Source: Streptococcus australis ATCC 700641
GTDB taxonomy: Bacteria; Bacillota; Bacilli; Lactobacillales; Streptococcaceae
DNA: 64,000 bases
Direction of reading: 5' to 3'
NCBI RefSeq assembly: GCF_000186465.1
Contig: NZ_GL636091.1
Span: forward strand, 1-64,000
Shown here: positions 8,904 through 21,259 of the stretch, piece after piece
How positions within the stretch are numbered: position 1 is the first letter of the stretch
Layout: each line of letters begins with the position of its first letter
Notes under the pieces: model-generated
What the model saw: only the letters and a program-made list of their open reading frames with translations
Databases searched by the model: none
What the model was told of the DNA's origin: nothing
Position numbers and translations under genes: made by a program

Positions 8904-10145
8904 GTGAAAAAAATAATCACTTTACTTCTTTGTCTAATTCTTACCCTTCTCAGTACTTCTCCTGTAAAAGCGGAAGACCTAGACCTTGGAGCCCAGCATG
9001 CTATTGCGATTGATGGAACAACAGGTAAAATACTCTACGAAAAAAATAGTGATGAGAAAAAAGAAGTTGGCGGAATCAGCAACCTTTTGACTACTTATCT
9101 CGTTTATGAAGCCATTCAGCAAGGAAAAATCTCTTTAACTGATGACGTGGATATTTCGGATAAAGCCTACCAACTGACCGCCATCGAGGGTATCAGCAAC
9201 GTCCCCATGGAAGCTCGTAAATACAAGGTTAAGGACTTGCTCACTGCTCTCCTCGTATCAAATGCCAATAGCGCTGCCATCGCCTTAGCTGAAAAAGTAG
9301 CTGGTAGCGAAGAAAAATTCGTCCTCCTCATGAAAGCAAAGCTCAAAGAATGGGGGATTACAGATGCGACAATTGTGAATGCTAGTGGATTGAACCAATC
9401 TATCATTGATGGGGATGAGGAAAATAAAAAGAAAAATAACGAAAACAAGCTGAGCGCTTATGATGTGGCAGTCATCGCAAAACATCTTCTAGAAGACTAT
9501 CCTGAAGTTACCAAAATCACTTCACTCTCTCATGCAGAATTTGCTGGAATTCAATTAGAGAGCAGCAACTATATGCTGGAAAACATGCCCAATTATCGAG
9601 CTGGGGTGGATGGTCTAAAAACTGGAAATTCCGAAAAAGGAGGGATCTCATTTGTCGCCTCTACCAATCAAAATGGCATACGAATGATCACCGTTGTCAT
9701 TGGTGTCGAAGCAATCGACGGAGATCCCTACGCACGATTTGTTACAACAGCCAACCTGATGAATTACGTCAGCCAAAACTTCGTTGCAAATTTGATTGTC
9801 AGCAAAGGCGAAACCTATAACAACAGCAAATCAACTGTTCTTGACGGTAAGAAAACCAGCGTCATTGCTGTTGCAAAGGATGACTTCATCGTGATTGAAC
9901 GGCAAGGAAGCCAGACCGAACCTAAAATCACCTTCAAAAGCAGCCAAGCTTCATTTAGTGCTCCCTTAAAGAAAGGCACTTCTCTTGGGATCCTCACCTA
10001 CGCCGATCCAGAACCCATCGGGCGAGGTTATATCGAAGGTAAATCTCCTAGTATGGAAATGGTGAGCGGAGAAAACATCCAAAAAAGTTTCTTCTTAAAG
10101 GTGTGGTGGAATCAATTTGTTCGTTACGTCAATGAAAAGCTATAA
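8904..10145 (+). CDS. DacA-like (PBP3) carboxypeptidase homologue with altered active site
   Basis: Homologue of the streptococcal D-alanyl-D-alanine carboxypeptidase PBP3, which trims the fifth residue of peptidoglycan stem peptides. The 413 residues include a signal peptide (about 1-23), a peptidase S11 domain, a beta-rich C-terminal domain, and an amphipathic membrane anchor ending FLKVWWNQFVRYVNEKL. Two of the three catalytic motifs are changed: where the family has SxxK the sequence reads G57-I-S-N60, and the SxN motif reads N120-A-N122 (LLVSNANSAA). KTG is intact at 239-241. The fold and anchor look well kept, so this reads as an intact but probably non-catalytic protein. It lies beside the suf operon, the usual place of dacA in pneumococcus. 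Confidence 0.85.
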   Translation: MKKIITLLLCLILTLLSTSPVKAEDLDLGAQHAIAIDGTTGKILYEKNSDEKKEVGGISNLLTTYLVYEAIQQGKISLTDDVDISDKAYQLTAIEGISNVPMEARKYKVKDLLTALLVSNANSAAIALAEKVAGSEEKFVLLMKAKLKEWGITDATIVNASGLNQSIIDGDEENKKKNNENKLSAYDVAVIAKHLLEDYPEVTKITSLSHAEFAGIQLESSNYMLENMPNYRAGVDGLKTGNSEKGGISFVASTNQNGIRMITVVIGVEAIDGDPYARFVTTANLMNYVSQNFVANLIVSKGETYNNSKSTVLDGKKTSVIAVAKDDFIVIERQGSQTEPKITFKSSQASFSAPLKKGTSLGILTYADPEPIGRGYIEGKSPSMEMVSGENIQKSFFLKVWWNQFVRYVNEKL

Positions 10146-10154
10146 ATGCTCATA

Positions 10155-10186
10155 AACAAAAAAGAGGTTACCCTCTTTTTTTGTTT
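10155..10186. terminator. Bidirectional terminator between the dacA-like gene and the suf cluster
   Basis: An A-rich arm ending AAAAAAGAGG faces CCTCTTTTTTTG across a 3- to 4-base loop. It serves the plus-strand dacA-like gene and, in reverse, the minus-strand gene ending at 10210. Confidence 0.8.
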
Positions 10187-10209
10187 ATTCTATTCGGTCA
10201 ACAGAACTT

Positions 10210-10782
10210 CTATCGAACTTCGAAATAAGGAAAAGCAGTGTCGCTATCTATTGGATGAGTCGGGATTTCTTCTTCAATCACCACACGCCAACCTGCCACC
10301 AATTCTTCAAAAGATAAGCTAGCTTCAGGAGTAGCTGTTGTTAGTTTACGACCAAACCAAGCCATGGTTGCTGTTTCTAATTGAAGCATGGCATAGCTAA
10401 TCACAGGAACATTCGCAGCTTCGTAATTTTCATTCACTGCACGGGCTACAGCTGGTGCTTGAGGCAAGAGTTGAAGGCGGATTTTTTCTACAAGTGCTAG
10501 ATCCAATTCTTTCCAAGAAATCAATTTCCCATCGACTTGATAATACAATTCAAATGTTTCTTGACCTGGTTTAAAATTCACTAGCATAAAGGCACGATCC
10601 GCTTTGTCAGGACCTCCAACAGCCTTCACAGCATTAATCAAGAGATTTTGTTCCATTTGTCTCCAATAATCATCTGCTTCTTCGGCTAGATCATTTGTAA
10701 ATGGCGGAATAATTTCTTCTGCAGGAATTTCGCTCTTATTCGCTTTTTCAACATTACCAAATAATTTTTTTAAGAATCCCAT
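10210..10782 (-). CDS. Conserved hypothetical protein downstream of sufB
   Basis: Function not recognised. The 190 residues are soluble and acidic overall: a basic N-terminal start (MGFLKKLFGNVEKANK), a helical centre, and a pattern LVNFKPGQETFELYYQVDGKLISW that suggests a beta hairpin. There is no signal peptide, membrane helix or Cys cluster. A ribosome site (AAGGAG) precedes the start and the gene is 20 bases behind sufB, so it is probably the last gene of the suf transcript. A link to Fe-S assembly is suggested only by position. Confidence 0.75.
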   Translation of the reverse strand: MGFLKKLFGNVEKANKSEIPAEEIIPPFTNDLAEEADDYWRQMEQNLLINAVKAVGGPDKADRAFMLVNFKPGQETFELYYQVDGKLISWKELDLALVEKIRLQLLPQAPAVARAVNENYEAANVPVISYAMLQLETATMAWFGRKLTTATPEASLSFEELVAGWRVVIEEEIPTHPIDSDTAFPYFEVR

Positions 10783-10802
10783 TTGCTTCTCCTTTTATCC
10801 CC

Positions 10803-12215
10803 TTAACCGACAGATCCTTCCATTTCATAGCTAATCAAGCGATTGAGCTCAACTGCATATTCCATTGGAAGTTCTTTAGTAAAGGGCTCTACAAATCCCA
10901 TGACGATCATTTCAGTCGCCTCAGATTCTGACAAGCCTCGGCTCATGAGGTAATACAACTGTTCCTCAGAAATTTTTGAGACCTTAGCTTCGTGTTCCAA
11001 TGCGACTTGTGAATTGTGGATTTCATTAAATGGGATGGTGTCAGATGCAGATAAGTCATCCATGATAATGGTATCACACTCGATGTGACTGACTGATTTT
11101 GCTGAATCTTTATTGAAGGTCACTTGTCCACGGTAGTCAACCTTTCCTCCACCTTTAGCGATGGATTTTGAGACGATTGAAGAGCTGGTATGTGGAGCAT
11201 TGTGGATCATTTTAGCACCTGTATCTTGGTGTTGCCCTGCATTTGCAAAAGCAATCGACAACATGGTCCCACGCGCACCTTCTCCATCTAGATAAACAGA
11301 CGGGTATTTCATGGTCGTTTTGGCACCTAGGTTTCCATCGATCCATTCAACTGTCGCATCTTTGGTCGCTTTGGCCCGTTTGGTTACCAAATTGTAAACA
11401 TTGTCTGACCAGTTTTGGATGGTCGTGTAGCGCATATAAGCGCCATCCAAGGCAAAAATTTCGACAATGGCTGCATGCAAGCTGTTGCTTGAATAAGTCG
11501 GTGCTGTACATCCTTCTACATAGTGGACACTAGCGCCTTCATCCACAATAATCAAGGTCCGTTCAAACTGACCTGTATTCTCATTATTAATCCGGAAGTA
11601 GGTCTGCAAAGGAACATCAACCTTTACACCCTTCGGTACATAGATAAAGGTTCCACCTGACCAAACAGCTGAGTTGAGGGCTGCCAACTTATTATCCGTT
11701 GGAGGTACCAATTTAGCAAAGTATTGCTTAAACAAGTCTGGGTATTCCTTGAGGGCAGAATCTGTATCGGTAAAAATGATTCCGAGCTTTTGGAATTCCT
11801 CCTTCATGTTATGGTAAACCACTTCAGACTCATACTGAGCAGCTGCTCCGGCCAAGTATGCACGCTCTGCTTCTGGAATACCAATCCGTTCAAACGTTTC
11901 CTTAATTTTTTCAGGCACTTCATCCCAGCTACGTGCAGGTTTATCAGATGGTTTTTGATAATAAATCAAATCATCAAAATCAATATCTGACAAGTCCGCT
12001 CCCCAAGTTTGCATCGGCATTTTTTTAAATGCTTCATAAGACTTCAAACGGAACTCCAGCATCCATTCCGGCTCATTTTTCGCAGCAGACAACTCGCGAA
12101 TAACCGATTCATTCAACCCTTTTCCTGTTGACAGGATTGGGTCTACATCATCGTGAAAGCCAAATTTATATTCACCAAGATCAATTGGTTTTGGTTCTAC
12201 TCTTTCTTCTGTCAT
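10803..12215 (-). CDS. sufB: Fe-S cluster scaffold protein SufB
   Basis: Core of the SufBCD scaffold on which Fe-S clusters are built. The 470 residues show the SufBD beta-helix domain with [34 protein letters not shown] (conserved Cys), and the C-terminal segment [24 protein letters not shown]. It is the fifth gene of sufC-sufD-sufS-sufU-sufB, the usual Firmicute order. A 144-base gap to sufU holds no clear promoter or terminator. Confidence 0.97.
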   Translation of the reverse strand: MTEERVEPKPIDLGEYKFGFHDDVDPILSTGKGLNESVIRELSAAKNEPEWMLEFRLKSYEAFKKMPMQTWGADLSDIDFDDLIYYQKPSDKPARSWDEVPEKIKETFERIGIPEAERAYLAGAAAQYESEVVYHNMKEEFQKLGIIFTDTDSALKEYPDLFKQYFAKLVPPTDNKLAALNSAVWSGGTFIYVPKGVKVDVPLQTYFRINNENTGQFERTLIIVDEGASVHYVEGCTAPTYSSNSLHAAIVEIFALDGAYMRYTTIQNWSDNVYNLVTKRAKATKDATVEWIDGNLGAKTTMKYPSVYLDGEGARGTMLSIAFANAGQHQDTGAKMIHNAPHTSSSIVSKSIAKGGGKVDYRGQVTFNKDSAKSVSHIECDTIIMDDLSASDTIPFNEIHNSQVALEHEAKVSKISEEQLYYLMSRGLSESEATEMIVMGFVEPFTKELPMEYAVELNRLISYEMEGSVG

Positions 12216-12359
12216 ATCTTTCCTTTCATTTTCTTTTTAGCACTCTTTCCATGCGATTACTCTTCTAGTCTGGACCATCAGCACCCGATTGTTGATATCA
12301 CTTCTCACCAGAAGCTCGGTTAAAAAACAGACTTGAATCTTCATCACTTTTATTCATCA

Positions 12360-15272
<2,913 letters not shown>

Positions 15273-15313
15273 TTACTCCTCCTCAAAGATCCTGTTCAGT
15301 TTTGGACACAAGA

Positions 15314-16084
15314 TTAGAGTTCTTCTTTGTAGTCGTAACCTAACTCTTCTGCTAATTTCGCGTATCCTTCACGCTCCAAACGCACAGCAAGCTCAGGACC
15401 ACCTGAAAGGACGACACGACCTTCCATCATCACGTGAACCACATCAGGAGTAATGTAGTTTAAAAGACGTTGGTAGTGGGTAATGATCATGGCACCAAAA
15501 TCTTCGCCACGCATTTCATTGACCCCTTTTGAAACCACTTTAAGGGCATCGATATCCAAACCAGAGTCAATCTCATCAAGGAGGGCAAACTTCGGTTCCA
15601 ACATCAACAATTGCAGAATTTCATTGCGTTTCTTCTCACCACCTGAGAATCCTTCGTTCAAATAGCGTTCTGCCATTTCTTCCTTCATATTGAGGAGTTC
15701 CATTTTCTGGTCCAATTTTGTGATAAAATCACGAACAGAAATTTTTTCATCCTCTTCTTTGCCAGCATTCATGGCTGCACGAAGGAATTCAGCATTGGTA
15801 ATTCCTGGAATTTCTGATGGGTATTGCATAGCCAAGAAAAGGCCCATGCGAGCACGTTCATCCACTTCCAATTCAAGGATATTCACTCCATCAAATAGAA
15901 TTTCACCCTTAGTCACTTCATAGTTTGGATTTCCCATGATGGCTGCAGATAGGGTTGATTTCCCTGTCCCGTTAGGTCCCATGATGGCTGCAATTTCCCC
16001 TGTTTTAAGGGTCAAGTTCACGCCTTTTAAAATTTCCTTACCTTCAATTTCTACATGAAGATCTTTAATCTCTAATACTGACAT
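15314..16084 (-). CDS. sufC: Fe-S assembly ATPase SufC
   Basis: ABC-type ATPase that drives conformational change in SufBD. The 256 residues show Walker A GPNGTGKS near 36, signature FSGGEKKR near 145 and Walker B FALLDEIDSGLD. It is the first gene of the operon. A TATACT element on the minus strand overlaps the 3' side of the terminator of the preceding gene, so the operon promoter probably lies at about 16120-16145. Confidence 0.97.
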   Translation of the reverse strand: MSVLEIKDLHVEIEGKEILKGVNLTLKTGEIAAIMGPNGTGKSTLSAAIMGNPNYEVTKGEILFDGVNILELEVDERARMGLFLAMQYPSEIPGITNAEFLRAAMNAGKEEDEKISVRDFITKLDQKMELLNMKEEMAERYLNEGFSGGEKKRNEILQLLMLEPKFALLDEIDSGLDIDALKVVSKGVNEMRGEDFGAMIITHYQRLLNYITPDVVHVMMEGRVVLSGGPELAVRLEREGYAKLAEELGYDYKEEL

Positions 16085-16132
16085 TTGTATTCCTTTCTGC
16101 TATAGAGTTTTGTCTTATCTAGTATAACAAAA

Positions 16133-16151
16133 AAAAGCCTAAAAGGCTTTT
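16133..16151 (-). terminator. Terminator of the mecA/transferase unit
   Basis: AAAAGCC (16133-16139) pairs with GGCTTTT (16145-16151). On the minus strand it ends in a T tract, between the transferase gene and sufC. Confidence 0.8.
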
Positions 16152-16170
16152 CTGGTGTTTAGAATCGTTC

Positions 16171-17328
16171 TTATTTAGTTTTGTTTTTTCTATTTTGTCG
16201 AACTTCCTCTCGATAGGCAGAATTTCCTATATAGCGTAAGCAATTGAGGAGCGGACTATGGTTCGGACCTAGGACTCCAATCAATTCTGCTAATAATTCA
16301 ACTCCTAATACCAAACCGATGACAAGCAGAACGCCACCAATACGAGTCGAAATATTCAATAGAAGAGAAATCATAGCAAAAATCATCGAAATTCCATAGA
16401 TGACCAAGACAGTTCCACGATGCGTTAAGCCCAAAGAAAGTAGGCGATGGTGCAAGTGATTCCGGTCTGGGGCATAGAACTTCTGGCCAGAGAGAGTCCG
16501 ACGAACAATCGCTAAAAAGGTATCCGTAATGGGAACTCCTAAAATAATCATCGGCGTAACAACCGCAACTGCCGTCGCATTCTTAAGACCTTGCAAGGAC
16601 AAAACAGCGATCATAAAACCAATGAAGAGGGCTCCTGTATCCCCCAAATAAAGAATCGCTGGATGATAATTAAAGGGGAAGAAACCAGCAATGGCCATGA
16701 CTAAGACAAAAATCGTCATAGTCAGAAAGAGATTGGGCACTGGGAGAAAGAAATGAGAAACAATCCCCATCGTCACCAAGGAAATAATCGAAACCCCACT
16801 GACCAGGCCATCCAAACCATCAATCAAATTGACTGCATTGGTAATCGAAATGATCCAAATGACTGTTAAAATATAGGACAACCAGGGATCAAAATGAAGA
16901 AATGGCCCTCCAAAAGGGATCTTGAAATCATTTAAGCGAAAATCTGTAAAGAACCAGATCACACTGGCCCCTAGGAAAATCCCCAGCATCTTTAACCGCG
17001 GTGATAATTCTTTTACATCATCGATTAAACCAGTCAGGCCAATGATCCATCCTCCAACAACAACTGGTAAAGTATAGGTCAGATAAGATGTCTTGGCTAC
17101 ATAGCCTTTGGTAATCATCGGTAGCAATACCACGGTTGCAATGGTAAAAGCAAGAAGAATGGCTAATCCACCAGCGCTGGGCATGGGTTTCTTATTGATT
17201 CGCCGTGCGTTCGGATAATCGACTGCATCTATTTTAAAGGCCAGTAACCTTACAAAGGGAGTTAGAATCAAACTGATCAAAAAAGTTGCAATCAGGACCA
17301 GGATAAATTGTAATGGAAAAGTAATCAT
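16171..17328 (-). CDS. Undecaprenyl-phosphate sugar-1-phosphate transferase (WecA/TagO/MraY superfamily)
   Basis: Polytopic enzyme that moves a sugar-1-phosphate, usually GlcNAc-1-P, from a UDP-sugar to undecaprenyl phosphate, starting a cell-surface glycopolymer. The 385 residues have about ten membrane helices, the Mg-binding motif NAVNLIDGLDGL near 165, and the catalytic loop DRNHLHHRLLSLG near 295. The His-rich loop fits WecA/TagO rather than MraY. It overlaps mecA by four bases. Which polymer it starts (teichoic acid, rhamnose polysaccharide or other) cannot be told here. Confidence 0.88.
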   Translation of the reverse strand: MITFPLQFILVLIATFLISLILTPFVRLLAFKIDAVDYPNARRINKKPMPSAGGLAILLAFTIATVVLLPMITKGYVAKTSYLTYTLPVVVGGWIIGLTGLIDDVKELSPRLKMLGIFLGASVIWFFTDFRLNDFKIPFGGPFLHFDPWLSYILTVIWIISITNAVNLIDGLDGLVSGVSIISLVTMGIVSHFFLPVPNLFLTMTIFVLVMAIAGFFPFNYHPAILYLGDTGALFIGFMIAVLSLQGLKNATAVAVVTPMIILGVPITDTFLAIVRRTLSGQKFYAPDRNHLHHRLLSLGLTHRGTVLVIYGISMIFAMISLLLNISTRIGGVLLVIGLVLGVELLAELIGVLGPNHSPLLNCLRYIGNSAYREEVRQNRKNKTK

Positions 17329-18071
17329 ACCAAATTGACCTTTTGTAGTTCGTGAATAGCATCTGAAACGAGCAAGAGATGACCGTGTTCCTGGAGGACA
17401 GCTCTAGTAGTATCTGTGTCTTCCGCATATTCACGCATGGTTGCCAAGAGCCAACCTGGATAATCCTGCGGGCACCCTTCCAAATCAATCAAGACGGTTA
17501 AATAGTAAACCCCGTCCATTTTATAAAGTTCCGAAGTCTCAACCGCATAATGAACTGTTTTTGTAAACCGAATCACTTCTTCTAACTGAGAAAACTGGAG
17601 GATATAATAAATATACCGTGTATCTACTGGATGATTCGGCGTATCTTCTTCTGAAAGCTGATTCTCATCAGCCAATTCCTCAGCTTCTAAATGACGGATA
17701 GCATCGCCGTCTCCCTTACTCTTTTCAGAGATGGTTTTTTCCAAGGTCTTGATAAATTCGTCTGGAGACATTTGCGACAATTCTTCCATATCAGGCAAGT
17801 CGGAAAAATCTTCAAAATTTAGATGCTGATCAATTTTTGATTTGGTCACAAACACATCGAGCTTATCCGGCTTAGGAGTCACTCGGAAACTCAACATGCC
17901 ACTGTCTAAGAAGCTTTCTGGCATTTCCAATTCATCCAAGATGGTATAGAAAAATTCTTCTGTTTTTTCTTGAGGCACCAAAAAATCGGCCATTTCCATG
18001 CCTCGTTCTTCTAAATCCTCTAATTGAATCGTGATTTTAATGGTTGAATCACTGATTTGCTTCATCTTCAT
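17325..18071 (-). CDS. mecA: Adaptor protein MecA
   Basis: Adaptor that delivers substrates, including competence regulators, to the ClpCP protease. The 248 residues have the conserved N-terminal substrate-binding domain (MKMKQISDSTIKITIQLEDL), an acidic linker (about 90-145) and a C-terminal Clp-binding domain ending DAIHELQKVNLV. The ribosome site GAGGTG precedes the start. It is cotranscribed with the overlapping transferase gene. Confidence 0.95.
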   Translation of the reverse strand: MKMKQISDSTIKITIQLEDLEERGMEMADFLVPQEKTEEFFYTILDELEMPESFLDSGMLSFRVTPKPDKLDVFVTKSKIDQHLNFEDFSDLPDMEELSQMSPDEFIKTLEKTISEKSKGDGDAIRHLEAEELADENQLSEEDTPNHPVDTRYIYYILQFSQLEEVIRFTKTVHYAVETSELYKMDGVYYLTVLIDLEGCPQDYPGWLLATMREYAEDTDTTRAVLQEHGHLLLVSDAIHELQKVNLV

Positions 18072-18099
18072 GACTGCACCTCATACTGTTAGTCTTTCT

Positions 18100-18128
18100 A
18101 TTATACTAAAAAGGGACATATTTTTCAA
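18100..18128 (-). promoter_or_regulatory. mecA promoter
   Basis: TTGAAA (18123-18128) and TATAAT (18100-18105) on the minus strand, spacer 17. Confidence 0.75.
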
Positions 18129-18235
18129 AACATGACCCCCACCTCAGATATGAAAAAACCTAAAACAAAAGAGCACTTCCTCCCCCCTCAAACATAGCCA
18201 TTTGAAGAGAAAGAAGAAGCACTCCTATCTCATGA

Positions 18236-19072
18236 TTAGATAAAGATTTTAATTACTGCATAGACCAGCAAAATCGCTCCCAAAACAATCCGATATTTTC
18301 CAAAAACCGTGAAGTCATGAGTTTTAACATAATCTGTCAAGAAGCGAATTGCTACCATACTGACTCCGAAGGCAACTGCCATAGCGACCAAAAGGATCGT
18401 CCCTTGGCTGAAACTTAAAGCATTTCCTCCCAAGACAAACTTAGCGACCTTTAATAGGCTAGCTCCAAACATGGCAGGAATCCCCAGATAGAAGGTAAAT
18501 TCTGTCACAACAGAACGGCTAACTCCATTGACCAAACCACCTACAATCGTTGCACCTGACCGACTGGTCCCTGGGAAAAGTGACAAGACTTGGAACAAAC
18601 CAATATAGAGAGCAGTCTTATAAGGCAACTTGTGTAATTCCGTCACTTCTGGTTCTACTTGCTCTCGTTTTTCAAGGTAAATAAAGGCCCACCCATAGGT
18701 GATCAGCATGATGGCTACAGAAAAAGAGTTATGAAAATGAGCTTCAAACCAATCATCCAATTTAAAAACAAAGAGCAAAGGCAGGGTCGCTACAGCAACC
18801 TTGGCCCACAACTGCCAAGTCCGTCTCACCTCTTTTTTCGATTTTCCAGGCTTAAAGGGATAAAGCTTGTCGAAGTAAATCACGACGACGGCCATAATAG
18901 CACCAAGCTGAATAACGACATTAAACATCTCCATAAAGGCAGGGGTTTGATCCTTAAACTGGATAAAGTCTTGGATCAAAATCAAATGACCTGTACTTGA
19001 GATTGGAAGCCACTCGGTGACTCCTTCAACGATTCCAAAAAGAATCGCTTTTATCACTTCAATGATAAACAT
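18236..19072 (-). CDS. uppP: Undecaprenyl-diphosphatase UppP
   Basis: Integral membrane phosphatase that recycles undecaprenyl pyrophosphate to the monophosphate carrier used for wall and glycopolymer synthesis; it can give bacitracin resistance. The 278 residues show both family motifs, [20 protein letters not shown] at about 13-32 and [14 protein letters not shown] near 165, in an all-helical membrane protein of normal length. Its promoter and terminator are not obvious. Confidence 0.96.
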   Translation of the reverse strand: MFIIEVIKAILFGIVEGVTEWLPISSTGHLILIQDFIQFKDQTPAFMEMFNVVIQLGAIMAVVVIYFDKLYPFKPGKSKKEVRRTWQLWAKVAVATLPLLFVFKLDDWFEAHFHNSFSVAIMLITYGWAFIYLEKREQVEPEVTELHKLPYKTALYIGLFQVLSLFPGTSRSGATIVGGLVNGVSRSVVTEFTFYLGIPAMFGASLLKVAKFVLGGNALSFSQGTILLVAMAVAFGVSMVAIRFLTDYVKTHDFTVFGKYRIVLGAILLVYAVIKIFI

Positions 19073-19161
19073 CTTCTTCTCCTAAACTTACATTTGCTAT
19101 ATTATAACACATTTCTAGCCATAGAACCAGATGCGCTTGCAAGGATGCATAGACTAAAAAA

Positions 19162-19184
19162 AGTGAGGTAGATCCTACCTCACT
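19162..19184 (-). terminator. Terminator of the DUF2207 gene
   Basis: AGTGAGGTAG (19162-19171) and CTACCTCACT (19175-19184) form a 10 bp stem with a 3-base loop. On the minus strand TTTTTTTAG follows. Confidence 0.85.
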
Positions 19185-19231
19185 TCTATAAAAGTGTAAC
19201 TACAACTGTGGCTAGCTAGCACTTTTCGACT

Positions 19232-21139
19232 CTAAAAAGCACCGAAGCCACCGCCGCCACCGCCACCAGAGAAGCCACCACCAGAACTACCACTTGAAGA
19301 CACTGTAAAATGACTAGCAGTTGTCGCGGTCGTTCCATAAGTAGATAAGAGATGGCTGGAATGGATCAGATTACTACGAAATGGAGTGTAGACATAGGCA
19401 TCCATACTTGGGTTGTCTAGGTGGATTTGACGAAGCTTCATCACTTTACTTACTTGATCTGCAAAACCAAACAGAGTAGCATAGACTAATAAGCGATTCC
19501 ATAAAACCAGCGATTGAACTTCTGCTTCTTCCAAATGAGCGATATCCCGCAACATATTACGGAAGCTATCCCAGTAATAGCGCTGTTCTGCACCGAGGTC
19601 CGTTGGGAATCCATCCCGTCGATAGAGGGTGAACTTCCCTTGGAAGGATGCCGGAAGAATCCACATTACCAACACATAGATCACACAAAAGATAGAGAGC
19701 CAATTCAAGATGAAATAAGCAATTAGACCGGCTACCAAAGCAATGCCCCACGCAGCCCATCCAAAGAAGAGACACATACGGCCTGCACGTTCCTCCCCTG
19801 CCTCTAAAGGACGGTAGTAAGGAGAAAGGGCAAAGGTTTGGATCTTTTGTTGAACTGCCTGAGCGACACGAGAAATCGCTGCATCAATCCGATCTTGCGC
19901 TTGTTTTCCTCGCTTGCGAATGGCATCTTGCTCTTTCTCAGAGGCATATTTATAGAGAGAATCTGAAATTTCATAATCTGAAAACAAGTCATCTGTTCTA
20001 CAATATTTTTGAGAACCGAAAGCAAGTCTAAGAAACTCGCGCTCAAATTCATCCAATGTATCTTCATTTTGAATGGTTAAAACTGTATGAGTGTCGTATT
20101 GCTCACAGATGATATTTTTTCGATCAATAAAATCAAGTAAGGTTGCTTGCACCAACTGATCAAATTTAAAGGCGCCCCGAGCATGTTTTTTGGTTGGAGA
20201 AATCTCATCTAGCTCTGTAGAGTATACAATCGAGGCCATTAGTAGAGGCGCAACGTCATTTGGAATCTCATACAAGCGGCTATTTTTTGGGAAAACTCTG
20301 GTAGAAGTCACAGATTGCATGAATCGATGACGATAATAAATAGCAAGAAGAAGGATGAACAGAATAAGGATTGGGAGTAGGACCTTCATAAATAGGCGAA
20401 TCCAGGTCCGTTTTTGAACAATTCCTGCTTCCGTCCGATGATAGTTGGACTCCTCCATCAAACCTGTATCGCGATAGGATTCCCCAAAGGAAGCTACATC
20501 CGATTTCCGCCAGTAAGCATAAATCTCAACACCTTCTTTTCGTTTCAGATTCTCTAGAGTAGCCTTATAGTTTGCTTCTTCTTTCTGAACAGTTGCCTCA
20601 GCCCCCATATAAGCCGTATGGATATTCAGTTCCGATTTCGAGGCAGGCGCGGCAAATTTCGGGATAACCTGTAACTCCACTTTTTTGACCTCTTGATCCC
20701 CATCACTAATTGGTTTCCAGTTCAATAATAGGATATCTTGGTGAACATAGAGCAGGTTTTTTAAGCGCCAGGTAACCTTTATCTTGACAGTATCCCCTGC
20801 ACTTCCGCCGTTATAAATCTTCACCTGATAACCATCGCCTAAATTATGAACTTCTGGTTCTTGCGACAAGGTTCTACCTTCCACTTCCACCAAAGGAGGA
20901 ATTACTATTTCAAAACCTTGAGGCATTTTACCCGCACTTCCCAAGCTGACATATTGACCATTATAGGAAGTTGTAAAATGATAGACCAATTCTTCCTCAT
21001 AGGTAGCATCGTCCCAAGTTTCCAAGGTAAGAGTCCCTCGATAAGACTGAACCTCATAGGAAGGACCATCCGCTTTTACAAAACCTGTTATAAATAGACA
21101 GGCCATCACTGCTAATAGAACATACAGAATTTTTTTCAT
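19232..21139 (-). CDS. DUF2207 membrane protein with Gly-rich C-terminus
   Basis: Membrane protein of 635 residues with the layout of the DUF2207 family: signal peptide (about 1-22), an extracellular beta-rich domain (to about 235), a membrane helix (about 248-265), a long cytoplasmic domain, a pair of helices near 460-505, and a tail GGGFSGGGGGGGFGAF. The biochemical role is not established. Such proteins are widespread in Firmicutes and often sit near envelope genes, as here beside uppP. Codon use and start (ATG after GGAG) look normal. Confidence 0.85.
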   Translation of the reverse strand: MKKILYVLLAVMACLFITGFVKADGPSYEVQSYRGTLTLETWDDATYEEELVYHFTTSYNGQYVSLGSAGKMPQGFEIVIPPLVEVEGRTLSQEPEVHNLGDGYQVKIYNGGSAGDTVKIKVTWRLKNLLYVHQDILLLNWKPISDGDQEVKKVELQVIPKFAAPASKSELNIHTAYMGAEATVQKEEANYKATLENLKRKEGVEIYAYWRKSDVASFGESYRDTGLMEESNYHRTEAGIVQKRTWIRLFMKVLLPILILFILLLAIYYRHRFMQSVTSTRVFPKNSRLYEIPNDVAPLLMASIVYSTELDEISPTKKHARGAFKFDQLVQATLLDFIDRKNIICEQYDTHTVLTIQNEDTLDEFEREFLRLAFGSQKYCRTDDLFSDYEISDSLYKYASEKEQDAIRKRGKQAQDRIDAAISRVAQAVQQKIQTFALSPYYRPLEAGEERAGRMCLFFGWAAWGIALVAGLIAYFILNWLSIFCVIYVLVMWILPASFQGKFTLYRRDGFPTDLGAEQRYYWDSFRNMLRDIAHLEEAEVQSLVLWNRLLVYATLFGFADQVSKVMKLRQIHLDNPSMDAYVYTPFRSNLIHSSHLLSTYGTTATTASHFTVSSSGSSGGGFSGGGGGGGFGAF

Positions 21140-21195
21140 TTCCCCTATACTCCTTTGGTTTATTATAGCATTTTTTCATGAAAAGGTTATCAGGT

Positions 21196-21224
21196 TTGAA
21201 AAGTAGACCAATTTCCTGTACAAT
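21196..21224 (+). promoter_or_regulatory. Promoter of the polar amino-acid transporter operon
   Basis: TTGAAA (21196-21201) and TACAAT (21219-21224), spacer 17, 35 bases before the start codon. A minus-strand TATAAT at 21162-21167 serves the divergent DUF2207 gene. Confidence 0.75.
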
Positions 21225-21259
21225 AAGATGATACTATTTATAAAGGAAGAGGAGACTAC

